Under the pieces are notes generated by a model. It saw only the letters and a program-made list of their open reading frames with translations, ran no database searches and was not told the origin of the DNA. A stretch of DNA of 64,000 bases, taken from Haemaphysalis longicornis (Eukaryota > Arthropoda > Arachnida > Ixodida > Ixodidae). Positions 11,698 to 21,885 of the stretch are shown here, piece by piece; positions within the stretch are counted from its first letter, which is position 1; each line of letters starts with the position of its first letter. The position numbers were made by a program, and so were the translations under genes. Where the stretch lies: assembly GCA_013339765.2 (NCBI GenBank), contig CM023453.1, positions 91,171,767 to 91,235,766 on the forward strand, read 5' to 3'.

Positions 11698-11836
11698 TTG
11701 ATTGATTGACTGGTTGGTTGATTGAGGGGTTTTACGCGCTGACGCTACACAGGTGATAAGGCGCCCCGTGGTGAAGGCTCCGAATTAATTTTGAACATCT
11801 GGGTACCTTTAACGTGCGCCGAATCTCGAACACACA
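11698..11836 (-). mobile_element. Ruka-like SINE, 3' part, antisense
   Basis: Minus-strand SINE body and tail, with a ttgattgattgac tail-side repeat on the plus strand at 11698. It ends at cgaacacacac, where the forward SINE copy begins, so the two copies are head to head. Confidence 0.8.
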
Positions 11837-11837
11837 C

Positions 11838-12071
11838 CCGGCGCGGTGGCTCAGTGGCTAAGGCGTTGCGCTGCTGAGCACGAGGTCGCGGGTTCGATTC
11901 CCGGCCGCGGCGGCCGCTTCTCTGATGGAGGCGAAAAGCATAAACGCCCATGTGTACGATATTTCGGCGCACGTTTGAGATCCCCAGGTGGGCAAAATTA
12001 TTCCAGAGCCCTCCACTACGGCGCCCCTCATCGTCTGCGTTGCGTCGGCGCGTTAAACCCTACAATCGATA
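11838..12071 (+). mobile_element. Ruka-like tRNA-derived SINE, full length
   Basis: The head is tRNA-like, with a TGGCTCAGTGGC box A and a GGTTCGATTCC box B about 44 bases apart. It is followed by ggccgcggcggccgcttc, a gatggaggcgaaaa body, the ccccaggtgg segment, and a tail ending cgttaaaccctaca. This layout matches the Ruka SINE family described from ixodid ticks, and is the main evidence for a tick genome. Flanks CGAACACAC (left) and CGAACGCAC (right) may be a target duplication with one mismatch. It was inserted into an older antisense copy. Confidence 0.85.
11847..11901 (+). promoter_or_regulatory. RNA polymerase III internal promoter of the SINE
   Basis: Box A at 11847-11858 and box B at 11891-11901 match the split tRNA promoter consensus. 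This is the only copy in the window that retains both boxes, so it is the only one that could be transcribed from its own promoter. Confidence 0.75.
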
Positions 12072-12660
12072 AAAAAATCGCGAACGCACGATGTCCAACA
12101 TCACGATGGAGGCTACGAGATACTTTCACACCTCAACTATATGAAAGAAGTCGCGCTAAGAGTCATGACAACACGCAGGAAAAATAACACACCTTCGACA
12201 TTGAAAAAACTTACCCGCCGTCTATGGACGCCCCTTGACGACCTCGGAACCACGACCGAGCAGTCTGCATCGTTGCTTTCTTCTTCGGCCTTCCCAGAGC
12301 TGATGAAGATGATTCTGACTATCGAATGCAACGCCGAAACATTTATGGCGATGTTCGATGAGATTACATTGCAGACCGTCCATTCACGCTTTTTGTGGGA
12401 TATTTCTTGAAAGATCCTGCTGACGCAATCTGTTTCTCTGGCAGGAGTTAAAATGTCGCACAGCTAATTATAAAATAAATTATTTCCAGCCATACAAGCA
12501 GCAGCTCGCCAATCACACCAAATTATCATTAAGGACACTTGCCCCTGTACACGCCAGAATTGCGACATCTGCTGGTGGTGGGGGTGGCGATGTTTCTTGA
12601 CGGGTATTCTTGACCGGCAATTGCTCACCCGATCAGCACCTTTTTACCGCTATGCGCGGG
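12072..12660. other. No recognised gene
   Basis: An 89-codon frame at 12141-12410 is the longest. It is rich in Ser, Thr and Leu but shows no domain. Confidence 0.4.
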
Positions 12661-12663
12661 AAT

Positions 12664-14200
12664 TCACCATGACTCGCTGAGGCTTGTGACACGTAAAAAT
12701 TCCAGGATCAAACGAAAGATGTCCCTCCTCGTGATCCAATGGCCTTCTCGGAAAATTAAATCGTTCAAAGAGGCATGCGGAGCGGCTATCCTTCGCAGTT
12801 CTTTAAACAAAGCTAACCGCTCCTCCGCATTCTCTCGGCAGTCCATAATAAAATGACCGATGTCGCCTGTAGCACCACACGTTCCACACAGAGGTGAAGA
12901 GATAATGTTCAGCTTATGGAGCCACGCTGGTACATGTCCGCGCTGAGTTGGTCCGGATGCGGAACAGTAAGGTTGCCTCTGTCCTCTTCATTCCTTTGGT
13001 GACACAAGGTCGATGTTGTGGTCGCCAAAGAGAGCGGAAATGATCTTGTATGATTGTTTTTAAAATGTCTCCGTTCATCTGGGGCCACCTTCAGAAGGCG
13101 AGTGCACGATGTCGCTTCACGAGCCAACTGGTCCGCAGCCTCGTTTCCAAGCACTCCTACGTTGGAAGGGGCGCACTGTAAGCGAACGCTAAATCCGTAT
13201 TCCTTTATCTGCTGAAGAAGACGCAGGGAGCGTTGGCAAATTTTATCTGCGGGAAATCCAAGCTGCAAGAGTTGTAGGGCCGACTTGGAATCCGTTAGAA
13301 TTCCCGCATGCTGCACCCGAAGCGATTTCATCTTTTTCAAGGCCGCTTCGATCGCTATGCACTCTGCCGTTGTTGATGACGTCAACTGGTCAATGCGAGC
13401 CGCACGGGAAACGTTCATGCCAGGAATCACAAAGGCCGCTGCGCTGGTATCTGCTTCTCTGTCGACAGATCCGTCCGTGAACACATGAACACAATCTCTG
13501 TACGACCGGTCCAAGTGCTCAAGTGCTAACATTCTCGCTTCCGCCACTGGTGTATATCTCTTCGAGCGGATGCCCGGGATGGTGAGCTGACACTCCAAAC
13601 TCTCGAATGACCGCAGTGGCTCCAAGCGATGTTGGTTCTTCCGCCGTTGCGGGTAGAGAGTGTTGAGCGCCGAGTATATGCGAGATTCCACCGTTATGCG
13701 GAGACGCCTGAGCAAGGCCTTTCCGGCTGCGGATTCTCCCAGCCGGACAAGCTGCAAGAGCAACCGCTGAGACGCCATCAAGCGAAGAGGTGGAAAATGG
13801 GACTCTTCCAGGACTTTTTTGTTTGCCGCCGCCTTGGGGAACTCCTAGGGATATATCTAACGCCCTGTCGGTGCAGCGCTTCTAGACGAGCATACTGAGA
13901 CTCCGAGGGAGACAAAACAGGTAGCTGGTAAAGAACCCGATTCAAGATGAGCGCCGAGTGGAGCCTAAGCATAAAAGATGGGTGACTCCCCCAGTTAGAT
14001 CCCGCAGTTAGTCGAAGCACATTTAAGCGGGGAACCATGGACGTGACAAGAGAATCCACGGCCTGCCTCCAGAAAAATTTATAGTCGATGGTGACGCCGA
14101 GAAACTTCACACGAGTAGCTTGCCGGATTGGCAAGCCACCTAAAGTTAACTTGAGGCTGATGACAGCTTCTGCTAGCCTTTTTCACACTACGTGGTTCGG
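12664..14200 (-). mobile_element. I/Jockey-type LINE: RT thumb, RNase H, C-terminus (antisense, broken)
   Basis: Reading down the minus strand: a post-catalytic RT segment (VKFLGVTID, then LRLTAGSNWGSH, then LEALHRQGVRYI), then an RNase H domain with its four acidic positions in FTDGS, TTAECIAI, LTDSKSA and GNEAADQLA. Last comes a C-terminal CGTCG-x-H-x-C knuckle with HFIMDC. The usual W-P-H before GNE is degraded to CAPSN, so the enzyme is probably dead. The frame changes near 13780 and near 12905. The upstream RT, endonuclease and ORF1 are missing. It would have inserted by target-primed reverse transcription. Confidence 0.8.
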
Positions 14201-14249
14201 CGGACAAGCACAAAGTACCCTGGTATTTGATGTTGGTCCTTAGGTGCGG

Positions 14250-14570
14250 TTCAAACTTCCGATAATCATAACCACAAGCCAAGAGACGCTTAAACACCGC
14301 CTACGTATTGGCACTGCTTGCACAAACCTGCACTTCGCAAAGTTCACAGCGCATGATGCTTGTGGTCATCCTGATGAAGCTATTATTTATGTTATTTTGG
14401 AATGTCCACGTCATGACACTGCACGGCGGCGTTTTTAAAAGTGTCCGCATGTCTTTAGACAACAGGCCGTTCAACCTTTCAGAACGTCCTGGGCCTATGG
14501 CCAACACCGAGCCAGAAAAGGCGTTCACTTGTTGCCATTCAGCTTTCCTTATAGTCCAGCCACACTGCGG
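14250..14570 (+). mobile_element. LINE C-terminal fragment, forward strand
   Basis: LKHRLRIGTACTNLH, then a C-x-H-x-C-like HVILEC-type block (read here as YVILECPRH), then ARRRF. This corresponds to the zinc-knuckle end of RNase H-type LINE proteins, like the antisense copies at 9129 and 15255 but in the opposite direction. It abuts the antisense LINE just upstream, so the two fragments are divergent. Confidence 0.5.
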
Positions 14571-14828
14571 GATAATATTATTTTTGGAACAGAGCTCAAT
14601 CTTTCGCCTTTATGCTCTTCTTACAGTCTGGAGACACTGCCAGTTTTTACTTTAATTTGTTTTTTCATTGTGGAATCTGTTTACCTCATGAATGTGTATG
14701 GTACATTATTGTGGCTTATATCGTGTGCACTTTGCATCTATTTGAGCTCCGTTGCTGTTTCTATATGAACTCACTTGGTGCTGTTTCTTACGCATACCGT
14801 TCTTACTCATCTAGACTTCCTTGCCCTA

Positions 14829-15250
14829 AAGGGACCATGCAGACAAAATACAAGTTTGTTTTAGTCGAAAGATTTCGTTTTTTATCGCGCCCCCAGCACT
14901 TGTCCAGCAGCAAATGAGGCCGTATGCACTGATAAATTATTCAATTAAGGCGAAAGTTTTATTTTTTCGCCAGATCGTGTGTTTTCGTGACGTCTGCAAT
15001 GAAGTCTAAGTGCCCGTATTCAAATGAACTTCCAGTGCGTCACTGGGCCTTGCAGCCTTGCTTACCGTCAATCCTCTCAGATGGCGCTACCCAACGGAGC
15101 CGCTGACCGTTGTCAGCCGTTGCTTTATTTTTGACCGTATTGCACCTGAATTGTTTTTGTCAGGGTAGAAAGTAATCGTTTCGCGAAATATGGGGTATGC
15201 TCGACAATCAGGATTACGTAAGGCCACGTCGCTTACGCTAATCGGCCAGT
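14829..15250 (+). repeat. Unclassified dispersed repeat, copy B
   Basis: Second copy of the repeat at 5194-5541. It is longer because of insertions in its left half. It ends at ggccagt immediately before an antisense LINE tail. Confidence 0.55.
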
Positions 15251-15254
15251 GTCG

Positions 15255-16030
15255 TTGGATGTTTATGGCGCAAGGCCAACTGGGGCAAAGAGCGCCAAAA
15301 CAATAGTCATATATGAGGGGTGAAACCTTAAAAACTGAGTAAAGTCAGCAAAAACAAAAGTGAAATTAGAAAACGACAATGAGCATGGCTGGTGTATAGG
15401 GCCAGATTTCATGATGCGTGATAGGAAATGAGGTTTAAAAACTTCACGTCTAACAAATACTGAAACACACGTTTCACGGAAACAATGGCATCGTCACCTA
15501 GAAAAAACGATGGATGTAGGGGAACATGTTGTCTGTAGAGTTCTCTGAAGTGTTTGTGTCGTGTTGTGTGAAGTGCCTTGCATGTGATTAGTATGTGCAC
15601 TACGGATAGGGCCTCTCCGCACCTGCTGCACTGGGGTCTAGAAGATCCCGTCAGCAGATACGAGTGCGTCGCATGGGTGTGCCCTATCCGTAGCCTACCC
15701 AAGGCGACTTCCGTGTGTCTGTTGTGAGTCAGCTGTGTACCGTCCCAAGTGTGGCTTTATTACATGTAGTTTGTTGTCTGTCTGTTCGTCCCAGTGTGTT
15801 TGCCATGTTCTGCGCAGGTGTTGTCTTATGTGTGGCTTGAGGTCTGTGTAGGGTATCGTTGTAATGTCCACAGTGTTCCTGAGCGCAGCAGCACCGGCCC
15901 TCTCGTCTGCCAACTCGTTCCCAGCGATCCCTGCGTGTCCTGGGACCCAGCAGAGGACCAGCTCATGCTTTTGTGCGAACACTCCAAAGCGGTGGACTGC
16001 TGTGCAGCTAAAACAAGCATAGTGCATTTA
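15255..16030 (-). mobile_element. I-type LINE: RNase H end, C-terminus and 3' UTR (antisense)
   Basis: The minus-strand frame gives LVLCWVPGHAGIAGNELADE, the last RNase H motif with the conserved W-P-H and D, then HWDEQTDNKLHVIKPHLG. After a frame break come LRIGHTHATHSYLL and the CSRCG knuckle with HILITC. The 3' UTR ends in the same gcgccataaacatcc-type terminus as 9129. It is about 780 bp long and 5' truncated, as expected for incomplete reverse transcription. Confidence 0.85.
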
Positions 16031-16517
16031 GTAGCAACAGCCATAAAAACACGCTGGGGAACCATATAACTTGTAACATTCCCCTTTATTGGGCCAAATT
16101 CACAATGAGTAGAAACAATACAAATGCCGCATACCCACTTAGAGGAATTTGCTAAGTATTTCTCATTTCAATTATCCTCATCCTCCTCTTTTACTTTGTG
16201 CCCTATCCCTCGGTCAACCTATTCGTCTTCGTATTACAGAGACCGTCCATTTGTCGTCAACCGTCAGGAGTTGATACGACTACACATAGACGCGCAGCTT
16301 CTACGATACTATTAGGTGTGCAGGAGCATATGCTTTCCAAATTTTCTGTTTGCTCGCTATCTTTACAACCATGCAGGGTCCCCAAAAAGTAGCCTTTGAA
16401 CTTTGTAGGCCTTTGAGGACAAGAACATAATAACTATCATCAATTTCAGGAGCCTTGACCGAATGAAGACGCTCGTGGTGCTTCTTTATCGCGATGTGGT
16501 ACCTTTCATTCTTCCTG

Positions 16518-16699
16518 ATTGATTGATTGTAGGGTTTAACGCGCCGACGCAACGCAGGCGATGAGGCACGCCGTAGTGGAGGGCTCCGGGTTAATTTTGA
16601 CCACCTGAGGATCTTTAACGTGCGCCGAAATCTCGTACACACGGGAGTTTTTGCTTTTCGCCTCCATCAGAAAAGCGGCCGCCGCGGCCGGGAATCGAA
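16518..16699 (-). mobile_element. Ruka-like SINE, 5' truncated, with 13-bp target duplication
   Basis: Minus-strand SINE that begins inside box B (ttcgattcccggcc) and runs to the gcgttaaaccctaca tail plus an (AATC)n tract. It is flanked by perfect direct repeats TTCATTCTTCCTG at 16505-16517 and 16700-16712. The repeats prove that it inserted in this shortened form, without box A. Confidence 0.9.
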
Positions 16700-16845
16700 T
16701 TCATTCTTCCTGTGTGACCTTTCTTCATCACGGGGAACTATTAAATCTGTAGTTTCCACAGGGTGATGGGCATGCAACCACTCAGATTTCCTATAATATG
16801 AAGTATGAACTACGTCCTAAAGCTTCTCCATGAAGTGGTCATGGT

Positions 16846-17060
16846 GTGCAACCTCGGCTTGTAGAGCACATTTGCAGCCTCCTTACAAATCCGGAATACT
16901 ACATAAAAGGTGCCTTCATTAACAAACAGTTCTGCATTACTATCTTTTTTGATATGGAAAAGGCCTACGACATGGCCTGGCGGTACGGCATCCTGAGTGA
17001 CTTGAAGTCATTCGGTGTTTCGGGCAACATGCTTGAAGCGACACTGACGTAAATTTGTCA
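16846..17060 (+). mobile_element. LINE reverse transcriptase fragment
   Basis: ITIFFDMEKAYDMAWRYGIL followed by LKSFGVSGNML is the RT block around the first catalytic Asp (FFD-x-EKAYD) of I/R1/Jockey-type LINEs. It breaks off at a stop after about 70 codons. No neighbouring RT blocks were found. Confidence 0.65.
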
Positions 17061-17786
17061 AGCTCCCATTTTTGCTTGCGGTGCGAAGACTTTTTTTTTC
17101 TCTTCCCTGTTTCACCCCGCATGTATTAACTAAATGAGGCCACAACACTGAGTAAAATGAGTAGTTTAGCTTATTTTTGCAGCCCGTCGTGCATTCGCGC
17201 CGACTACGCTTTTGTTTTTTCTTTGAACCATTGGCATTTATTCTTGTCTGCTGTCGTACCTGTGGGCCTTCGGGGTGGCCTATAGTGGTCAGGTTGCCGG
17301 ATTCACGGCGTAAAAGTCCTGGGTTTAATCCCCAGGACTAAACCCTGTACCCCGTGGCCCTTCGGGGCATAGAGTTTTGTACTATACACTAGAGAGAAAT
17401 TTGGCGCCGCCATCTAGGGGAGCCGCGCTTGTACCCGGCAGGCACGTTCCACTTGTCCTTCATTGGCATGGCTCATGAACAGGCTAAAAAGTTGGCTTTG
17501 GCTGCAAAAAAAACGGAATGTTGTTATAAAATCACATTCATTGCGCGCAATCATAAAAAATGAGCTGCGCAAGGCAGTGCCATTCTTGGTCAGTTTTGGC
17601 GTAGTTTTAGCCACGCACTTTGTGATCTCCACTATGTTTTCGAATGGAAATCAGCACAGATTAGTTATCACAGTTATCACGATGATTTGTCAAACAATAT
17701 TGCGTACATCTAGCAAGATTAGAAATGAATGCTAATTTTTAATGACTTGTGGGAAGTGAATACCGCAATAAAAATATTTAAAGGTA
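17061..17786. other. No recognised gene apart from a tRNA-like relic
   Basis: The 90-codon frame at 17463-17735 has no domain. The tRNA-like segment is listed separately. Confidence 0.4.
17273..17345 (+). pseudogene. tRNA-Glu-like relic
   Basis: A tatagtggtcaggttgccgg segment resembles a D-arm/box A, GATTCAC sits in an anticodon-loop position (TTC), and CTGGG-TTTAATC-CCCAG forms a perfect T-arm. The acceptor stem does not pair, so it is a tRNA pseudogene or a tRNA-derived repeat rather than a working gene. Confidence 0.5.
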
Positions 17787-17952
17787 TTTGCCAATCCTTG
17801 TGTTGTTACTTCTGTCGTCTGCTACCGCAATTTTCGCCTCGGAATGCGCGGGTTCGCTGACAGACCGTACAGCTTATAACTATGCCCGTCGTTGTGCCTA
17901 TCCGTTTTGTAACGTAAAGTATGAGCATGGAAAAAGCAGTTTCACTGCACAG
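17787..17952 (+). CDS. Possible secreted-protein exon (signal peptide)
   Basis: An open segment begins LPILVLLLLSSATAIFASEC, a convincing signal peptide core with an Ala-x-Ala-like cleavage site. It continues with RRCAYPFCNVKYEHGKSS and ends at a strong donor CAG|GTGAGT (17952/17953). There is no ATG in frame before the hydrophobic core, and an upstream TAA lies close by, so the start would have to be in another exon or has been lost. Cysteine-bearing secreted proteins of this size are common in tick saliva, but no named family can be assigned. No following exon was identified. Confidence 0.35.
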
Positions 17953-18204
17953 GTGAGTAAAAAATTCTTGCGAGTAAAATGAGCAAGTTGGGAATCGAGA
18001 TGCTGCTCTTGCGAGTACCTCTCCCTAGTCTGTTGGGGACACTTTTTGAGCATGGCAAAACCGCATGCAGGTATTGCAGAGGAGATGGTTAATTTAGATG
18101 TTGTTTAAACGTCTTCACTTCATGCACTTTCGAAAAATACACAGCGAGTACAATATTGCATTACCAACAAACGAACGGCACGTGAGCCGCTTACCAAATT
18201 AATA

Positions 18205-19056
18205 GAGAGTTATAGCAGATCGGAAAAACGGTTCCGGTACGGTACACGGTACCCGTTGCCGGACCGTACCGGGAAGGCTCGTTTTAAGAGTTATAGCAGA
18301 GCGTAACTATACCGGCCATGCTACGGTCACCGGGAGCGACTTGTGTTGGACGTCGTTTGGAAATTTTTAGTGAGGCAGTGGCGTTTGCTGTGCTGAAATA
18401 CTAGTTTTCAGTTCTCAAAAGCGCTAAAGACAGTATTAAAAAAAAAAAAAACATCCAACGCCCCTACGAAGATTCGAACTGCGACTGCGTGAACACATGA
18501 AGCACCCATTTTACCTCTACGCCATTTCAATAGATGGCGCCAGCAGGTCAAGCTGAAATTTCAGTACACACGGCTGGCTAGTTTTTCGTTGTATTTCAGA
18601 GTTCCTCGCACTGATATCGCCTGTTCCTCACTCGCCGATTTGTAGACGGGCCTCATGTTGCTCTTAATACGAATTATGTAGCCGTATCGCCTTTATTTGA
18701 CCTAAAAGAAGCTATCGGACATGCGTCGCTCGACGACACAAGCCACGGCAGTCGGGCCGGGACCGTGTTTTGCTTAACTGCTTGAGCTGACAGAATCGCG
18801 CAGATTTCACTTGTTGCAACCTCATTTTTCTTAAACGATCTTATATTTACAATCCGTTCGACTAGGCGTGAGCCAATCGTACGTCTCCCAAACTCTTCCG
18901 AAGCGGCCGCCCGCTTTCGAACGACGGACACGGTACGTCTCGGTACCGTGCGGCCAAGTCGCTCCGGTATACGTTAGGGTTCTGCGCATGCGCGGTGGCG
19001 TCCAGACGGTAGACGTTACCGTACCGGAACCGTGTTTCCGATCTGCTATAACTCTC
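18205..19056. mobile_element. Non-autonomous DNA transposon with about 47-bp TIRs
   Basis: The left end GAGAGTTATAGCAGATCGGA continues aaaacggttccggtacggta. The right end is its near-perfect reverse complement. TAATA lies directly outside both ends (18200-18204 and 19057-19061); it could be a 5-bp target duplication, or just TA as for Tc1/mariner. The interior has no transposase frame. A second, diverged copy of the agagttatagcag motif occurs near 18290, and many cggtac words occur near both ends. The superfamily is undetermined. Confidence 0.7.
18466..18540 (-). pseudogene. tRNA-like relic inside the TIR element
   Basis: On the minus strand TGGCGTAGAGGTAAAATGGG resembles box A, AGTTCGAATCT resembles box B, and an oligo-T run follows. 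The acceptor stem does not pair and one T-stem pair is lost, so this is a tRNA-like relic or a short SINE head. Confidence 0.45.
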
Positions 19057-19090
19057 TAATATCTCTCGTGCACGTAATTAGTATGCTTCG

Positions 19091-19315
19091 TGTCACGATT
19101 TAGCCCCGCGTTCGTGAACCCGAGAGGGTAGGGGTACCCTCCAGCTGAGTGACGACATGCAGCGTGCTGGTGGTGACGGTGACTGACCGCGAGCTGCTGT
19201 GCTCGGCGGTGTTTATTCACCAGCCACACACAATGTTGCCCACCGAACCTGGTGGGGCCACTGGACCTAGCGGCCAACGAATATCAGGGTTGGGGGGCGC
19301 CACACACTCGTCACA
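19091..19315 (-). repeat. 3' LTR of gypsy element
   Basis: 225 bp, colinear with 27348-27570. AATAAA in coding orientation lies at about 19211-19216 (tttatt on the plus strand). Confidence 0.9.
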
Positions 19316-19330
19316 CCCCTCACCCCCAAG
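19316..19330 (-). promoter_or_regulatory. Polypurine tract
   Basis: The coding strand reads CTTGGGGGTGAGGGG directly before the 3' LTR, the usual primer site for plus-strand DNA synthesis in LTR retrotransposons. Confidence 0.7.
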
Positions 19331-19334
19331 TTTG

Positions 19335-20560
19335 TTTGCACAACACAACCACAAAACACCTGTCAACCCGGCGAGCAATGGTTCGGCGGTCTCCGCTGTC
19401 TCTCACTCCGCCTGAGCACAGGTGTCGAAGCAGCTGTGGCAGCATTGGGTGCCGTCTGTGACACTCTCGCACCGTCCACCAGTCTTGCAGGTGTCACAGG
19501 ACTTGCACGTGGCGCAACAGTGGCGCGAGTAGCACCAGCCCCTGGTGCTGTGCTGGCAGCGGTCGGTGTAGTTGGCTCCCCTGCCTGCTGGCTTCCTGAA
19601 GAGGCGGCTGAGGTTGCCAGGCGAGGCCTCAGATGATCAGCATGCCGGTGCCACGTGGTTCCATCTGACATGCGGACGAGCAGCGACGACGCACTGGCAG
19701 GAGAGACCACGTGCCCGGCAGACCAGGGTGGACCGGGCCGGAAGTTCCTGGCAAAGACCGGAGCCCCAGACTTCGTCAAGGGCCCAGGACGGCAACCTCG
19801 GTCAGCCGCCAGCTTCTGCTTGAGCTGCTTCAGGATTGCTGTGGACCGGAGGTCGGGGTGCAACACGTCCAACGGTGTCTTCACCATCCGGCCCAACAGG
19901 AGCTCGCAGGGTGCACGGCCCGTGAGTCGTGGGGAGTGGTCCAGTACTGGAACAGGACTCGGGCAACCTGCCTCCTGAAATCCCCAGCCTTGCTCTTCTT
20001 GAGCTTGTCCTTGACAGTTTGCACCATCCGCTCGGCAGCACCATTCGATGCAGGGTGGTACGGAGGAACCATCATCCGACGGATTCCATTCTTCGTCAGC
20101 CAGGCCAAGTACTCCTCGCTGGCGAAAGCAGGACCGTTGTCGGACATGGTGACGTCCGGCAACCCCTGGGCTGCGAAGACTTGCCGCAGCGCCGCAATGG
20201 TTGCTCCTGCCGAGGGAGTGGTGACCGGCAGCACCTCCACCCATTTGGAGAAGGCGTCCACCACCACGAGGAAGTAGTGACCCTTGAAGGGCCCCCCGAA
20301 ATCCACGTGCAGGCGGGACCAGGGTCTCTCCGGGAACGGCCAGGGGGTGATCTCCACATGGCGCGAGGCTCGCTAGTTCTCCTGGCAGACTTGGCAGCTC
20401 TGCACCATGCGAGCAATGTCCTGGTCCAGGCAAGGCCACCAAACGTGGGACCGGGTCACCATCTTCGGTCTTCTCCACGCCTGGATGACCTGCGTGCAGC
20501 AACTGCAGGACCCTGGACCGCAGGCTCTGTGGAATCACCACCCTAGAACCCCACAGCAGG
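19335..20560 (-). pseudogene. Gypsy integrase (frameshifted)
   Basis: The coding strand has an H-H part (LHAGHPGVEKT) of the N-terminal zinc-binding domain. The catalytic core follows, with the three acids in HVDFGGPF, SDNGPAF and NGAAERMVQTVK, the D,D35E arrangement. A C-terminal segment ending RRSERQRRPPNH is typical of gypsy integrase tails. The core and tail lie in different frames, with changes near 20400 and 19910, so no single protein is made. It would have joined the cDNA to chromosomal DNA. Confidence 0.85.
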
Positions 20561-21606
20561 CAGCCCTGTTGCAGGCTCAGCTCGGCGGCCTTGTGGCTGT
20601 ATGTCCAAATCCTCAGCCAACACCTCCCCTCGGGACACATCCTTGACTACCTGCGACAGGACTTGGTCCCGGCTGGTCGCCTGCGACACTGCCGATCTGG
20701 ACAGCACCTCCGGGTAAGCGTACTCCAGCATGAACACTTCGGCAGGTTCAGGAACAGCAGCAGGCACCTCTGGCAGGGGCAGTCGGCTCAGGGCGTCAGC
20801 AGGTACCAGGTCCTTTGCCGGGTGGTAGACCAGCCGGTAGTTGTAGGCCGCGAGCCTCAGGGCCCAGCGCACCACTCGAGGCGATGCCGGCACTGGAACC
20901 GCCTTGTCAGGTTCCAGCAGTCCCAGAAGCGGCTTGTGGTCCGTGACCGCCTCGAACTTTCGGCCCCACAGGTACTGGTGAAAGCGCTCGACCCCGAACA
21001 TGAGGGCCAGGCCTTCCTTGTCGAGCTGGCTGTGCCGCTGCTCTGCCACATGAAGCCGACGGGACGCAAACGATACAGGGTGTTCCTGGCCATTCATCTC
21101 TCGGTGGGCCAGGACAGCTCCCACTCTGTACGGCGACGCATCTACAGGCAGGACAACAGGCTTGGCCGGATCGAAGTGCACCAGCACCGGAGCGTTGGTG
21201 ATCAGCTCCTTGCTGCGCTGGAAGGCCAAGTCCTGCTCCTTCTTCGAGGCCCACTGCTGTCCATCTCGAAGCACAAGATGCAGCGGCTGCAGATGCGACG
21301 ACAGGTTCGGCAGGAAGCTCCTGTAGAAGTTTACGAGGCCCAGGTAGCTCTGCAGCTCCTTCTTGTTCTGGGGCTTGGGTGCCTTGAGCACAGCCTTAAC
21401 CTTGCTGGGGTGCCGGGGCCAGGCCTGCCTGGGAAATGACGTGGCCCAGGTACTCAACGCTGGGAGCCAAGAAAATGCACTTCTCCAGCTTGAGCTTCAG
21501 CCCGGCCTCCTGCAATCGTGCCAGGACGTTGTGTAGGTTCTGCAGGTGGTCCTCGTCTGTACCGGTCACCAGGATGTCGTCCAAGTACACCGCCACGTGC
21601 CTCATG
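20561..21606 (-). pseudogene. Gypsy RT C-terminal half and RNase H
   Basis: Starts directly after the Penelope insertion with RHVAVYLDDILVTG, which carries the catalytic YLDD. It continues through LQSYLGLVNFYRSFLPNLS and the RNase H segment with VDASPYRVGAVLAH, HSQLDKEGLA and TDHKPLLGLL. A frame change occurs near 21430. The region ends at the linker to integrase. Confidence 0.9.
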
Positions 21607-21617
21607 CCCCTGAACAG

Positions 21618-21838
21618 AATTCATGCTGAATTTTTGCGCAGCGTAAGACAAGGACAGATACAACAAGGGACACGAAGACCAGCGCAGACTAACAACTGAA
21701 ATTTATTTCTTAAACAACACATATATATACACTATCTAACAACCCTTGATCACCGCGCATGAGCAGGTTAGTACACTCTCCATCAAAATGCAAAGCATGA
21801 TAACTGTACAATCAAACTGACTTGATAAGGCGAACTGC
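21618..21838 (+). repeat. PLE terminal inverted repeat, left arm
   Basis: About 220 bp from aattcatgctgaatttttgc to gataaggcgaactg. It is the reverse complement of 23450-23670 with only a few differences, including one extra TA step in a tatata run. Confidence 0.9.
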
Positions 21839-21885
21839 CGCCTCGCAACAATATTATACCATCTTGTATTGGTCAGCAACCGTAT

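Noticed and set aside
17273..17345. Functional tRNA-Glu gene
   Set aside because: The T-arm is perfect but the acceptor stem does not pair.
19363..20640. 425-codon minus frame as a single gypsy protein
   Set aside because: Only its tail is in the integrase frame; the middle is out of frame with the catalytic core, so it is a mixture produced by frameshifts.
20591..21439. 282-codon forward frame
   Set aside because: It is the antisense shadow of the gypsy RNase H region.
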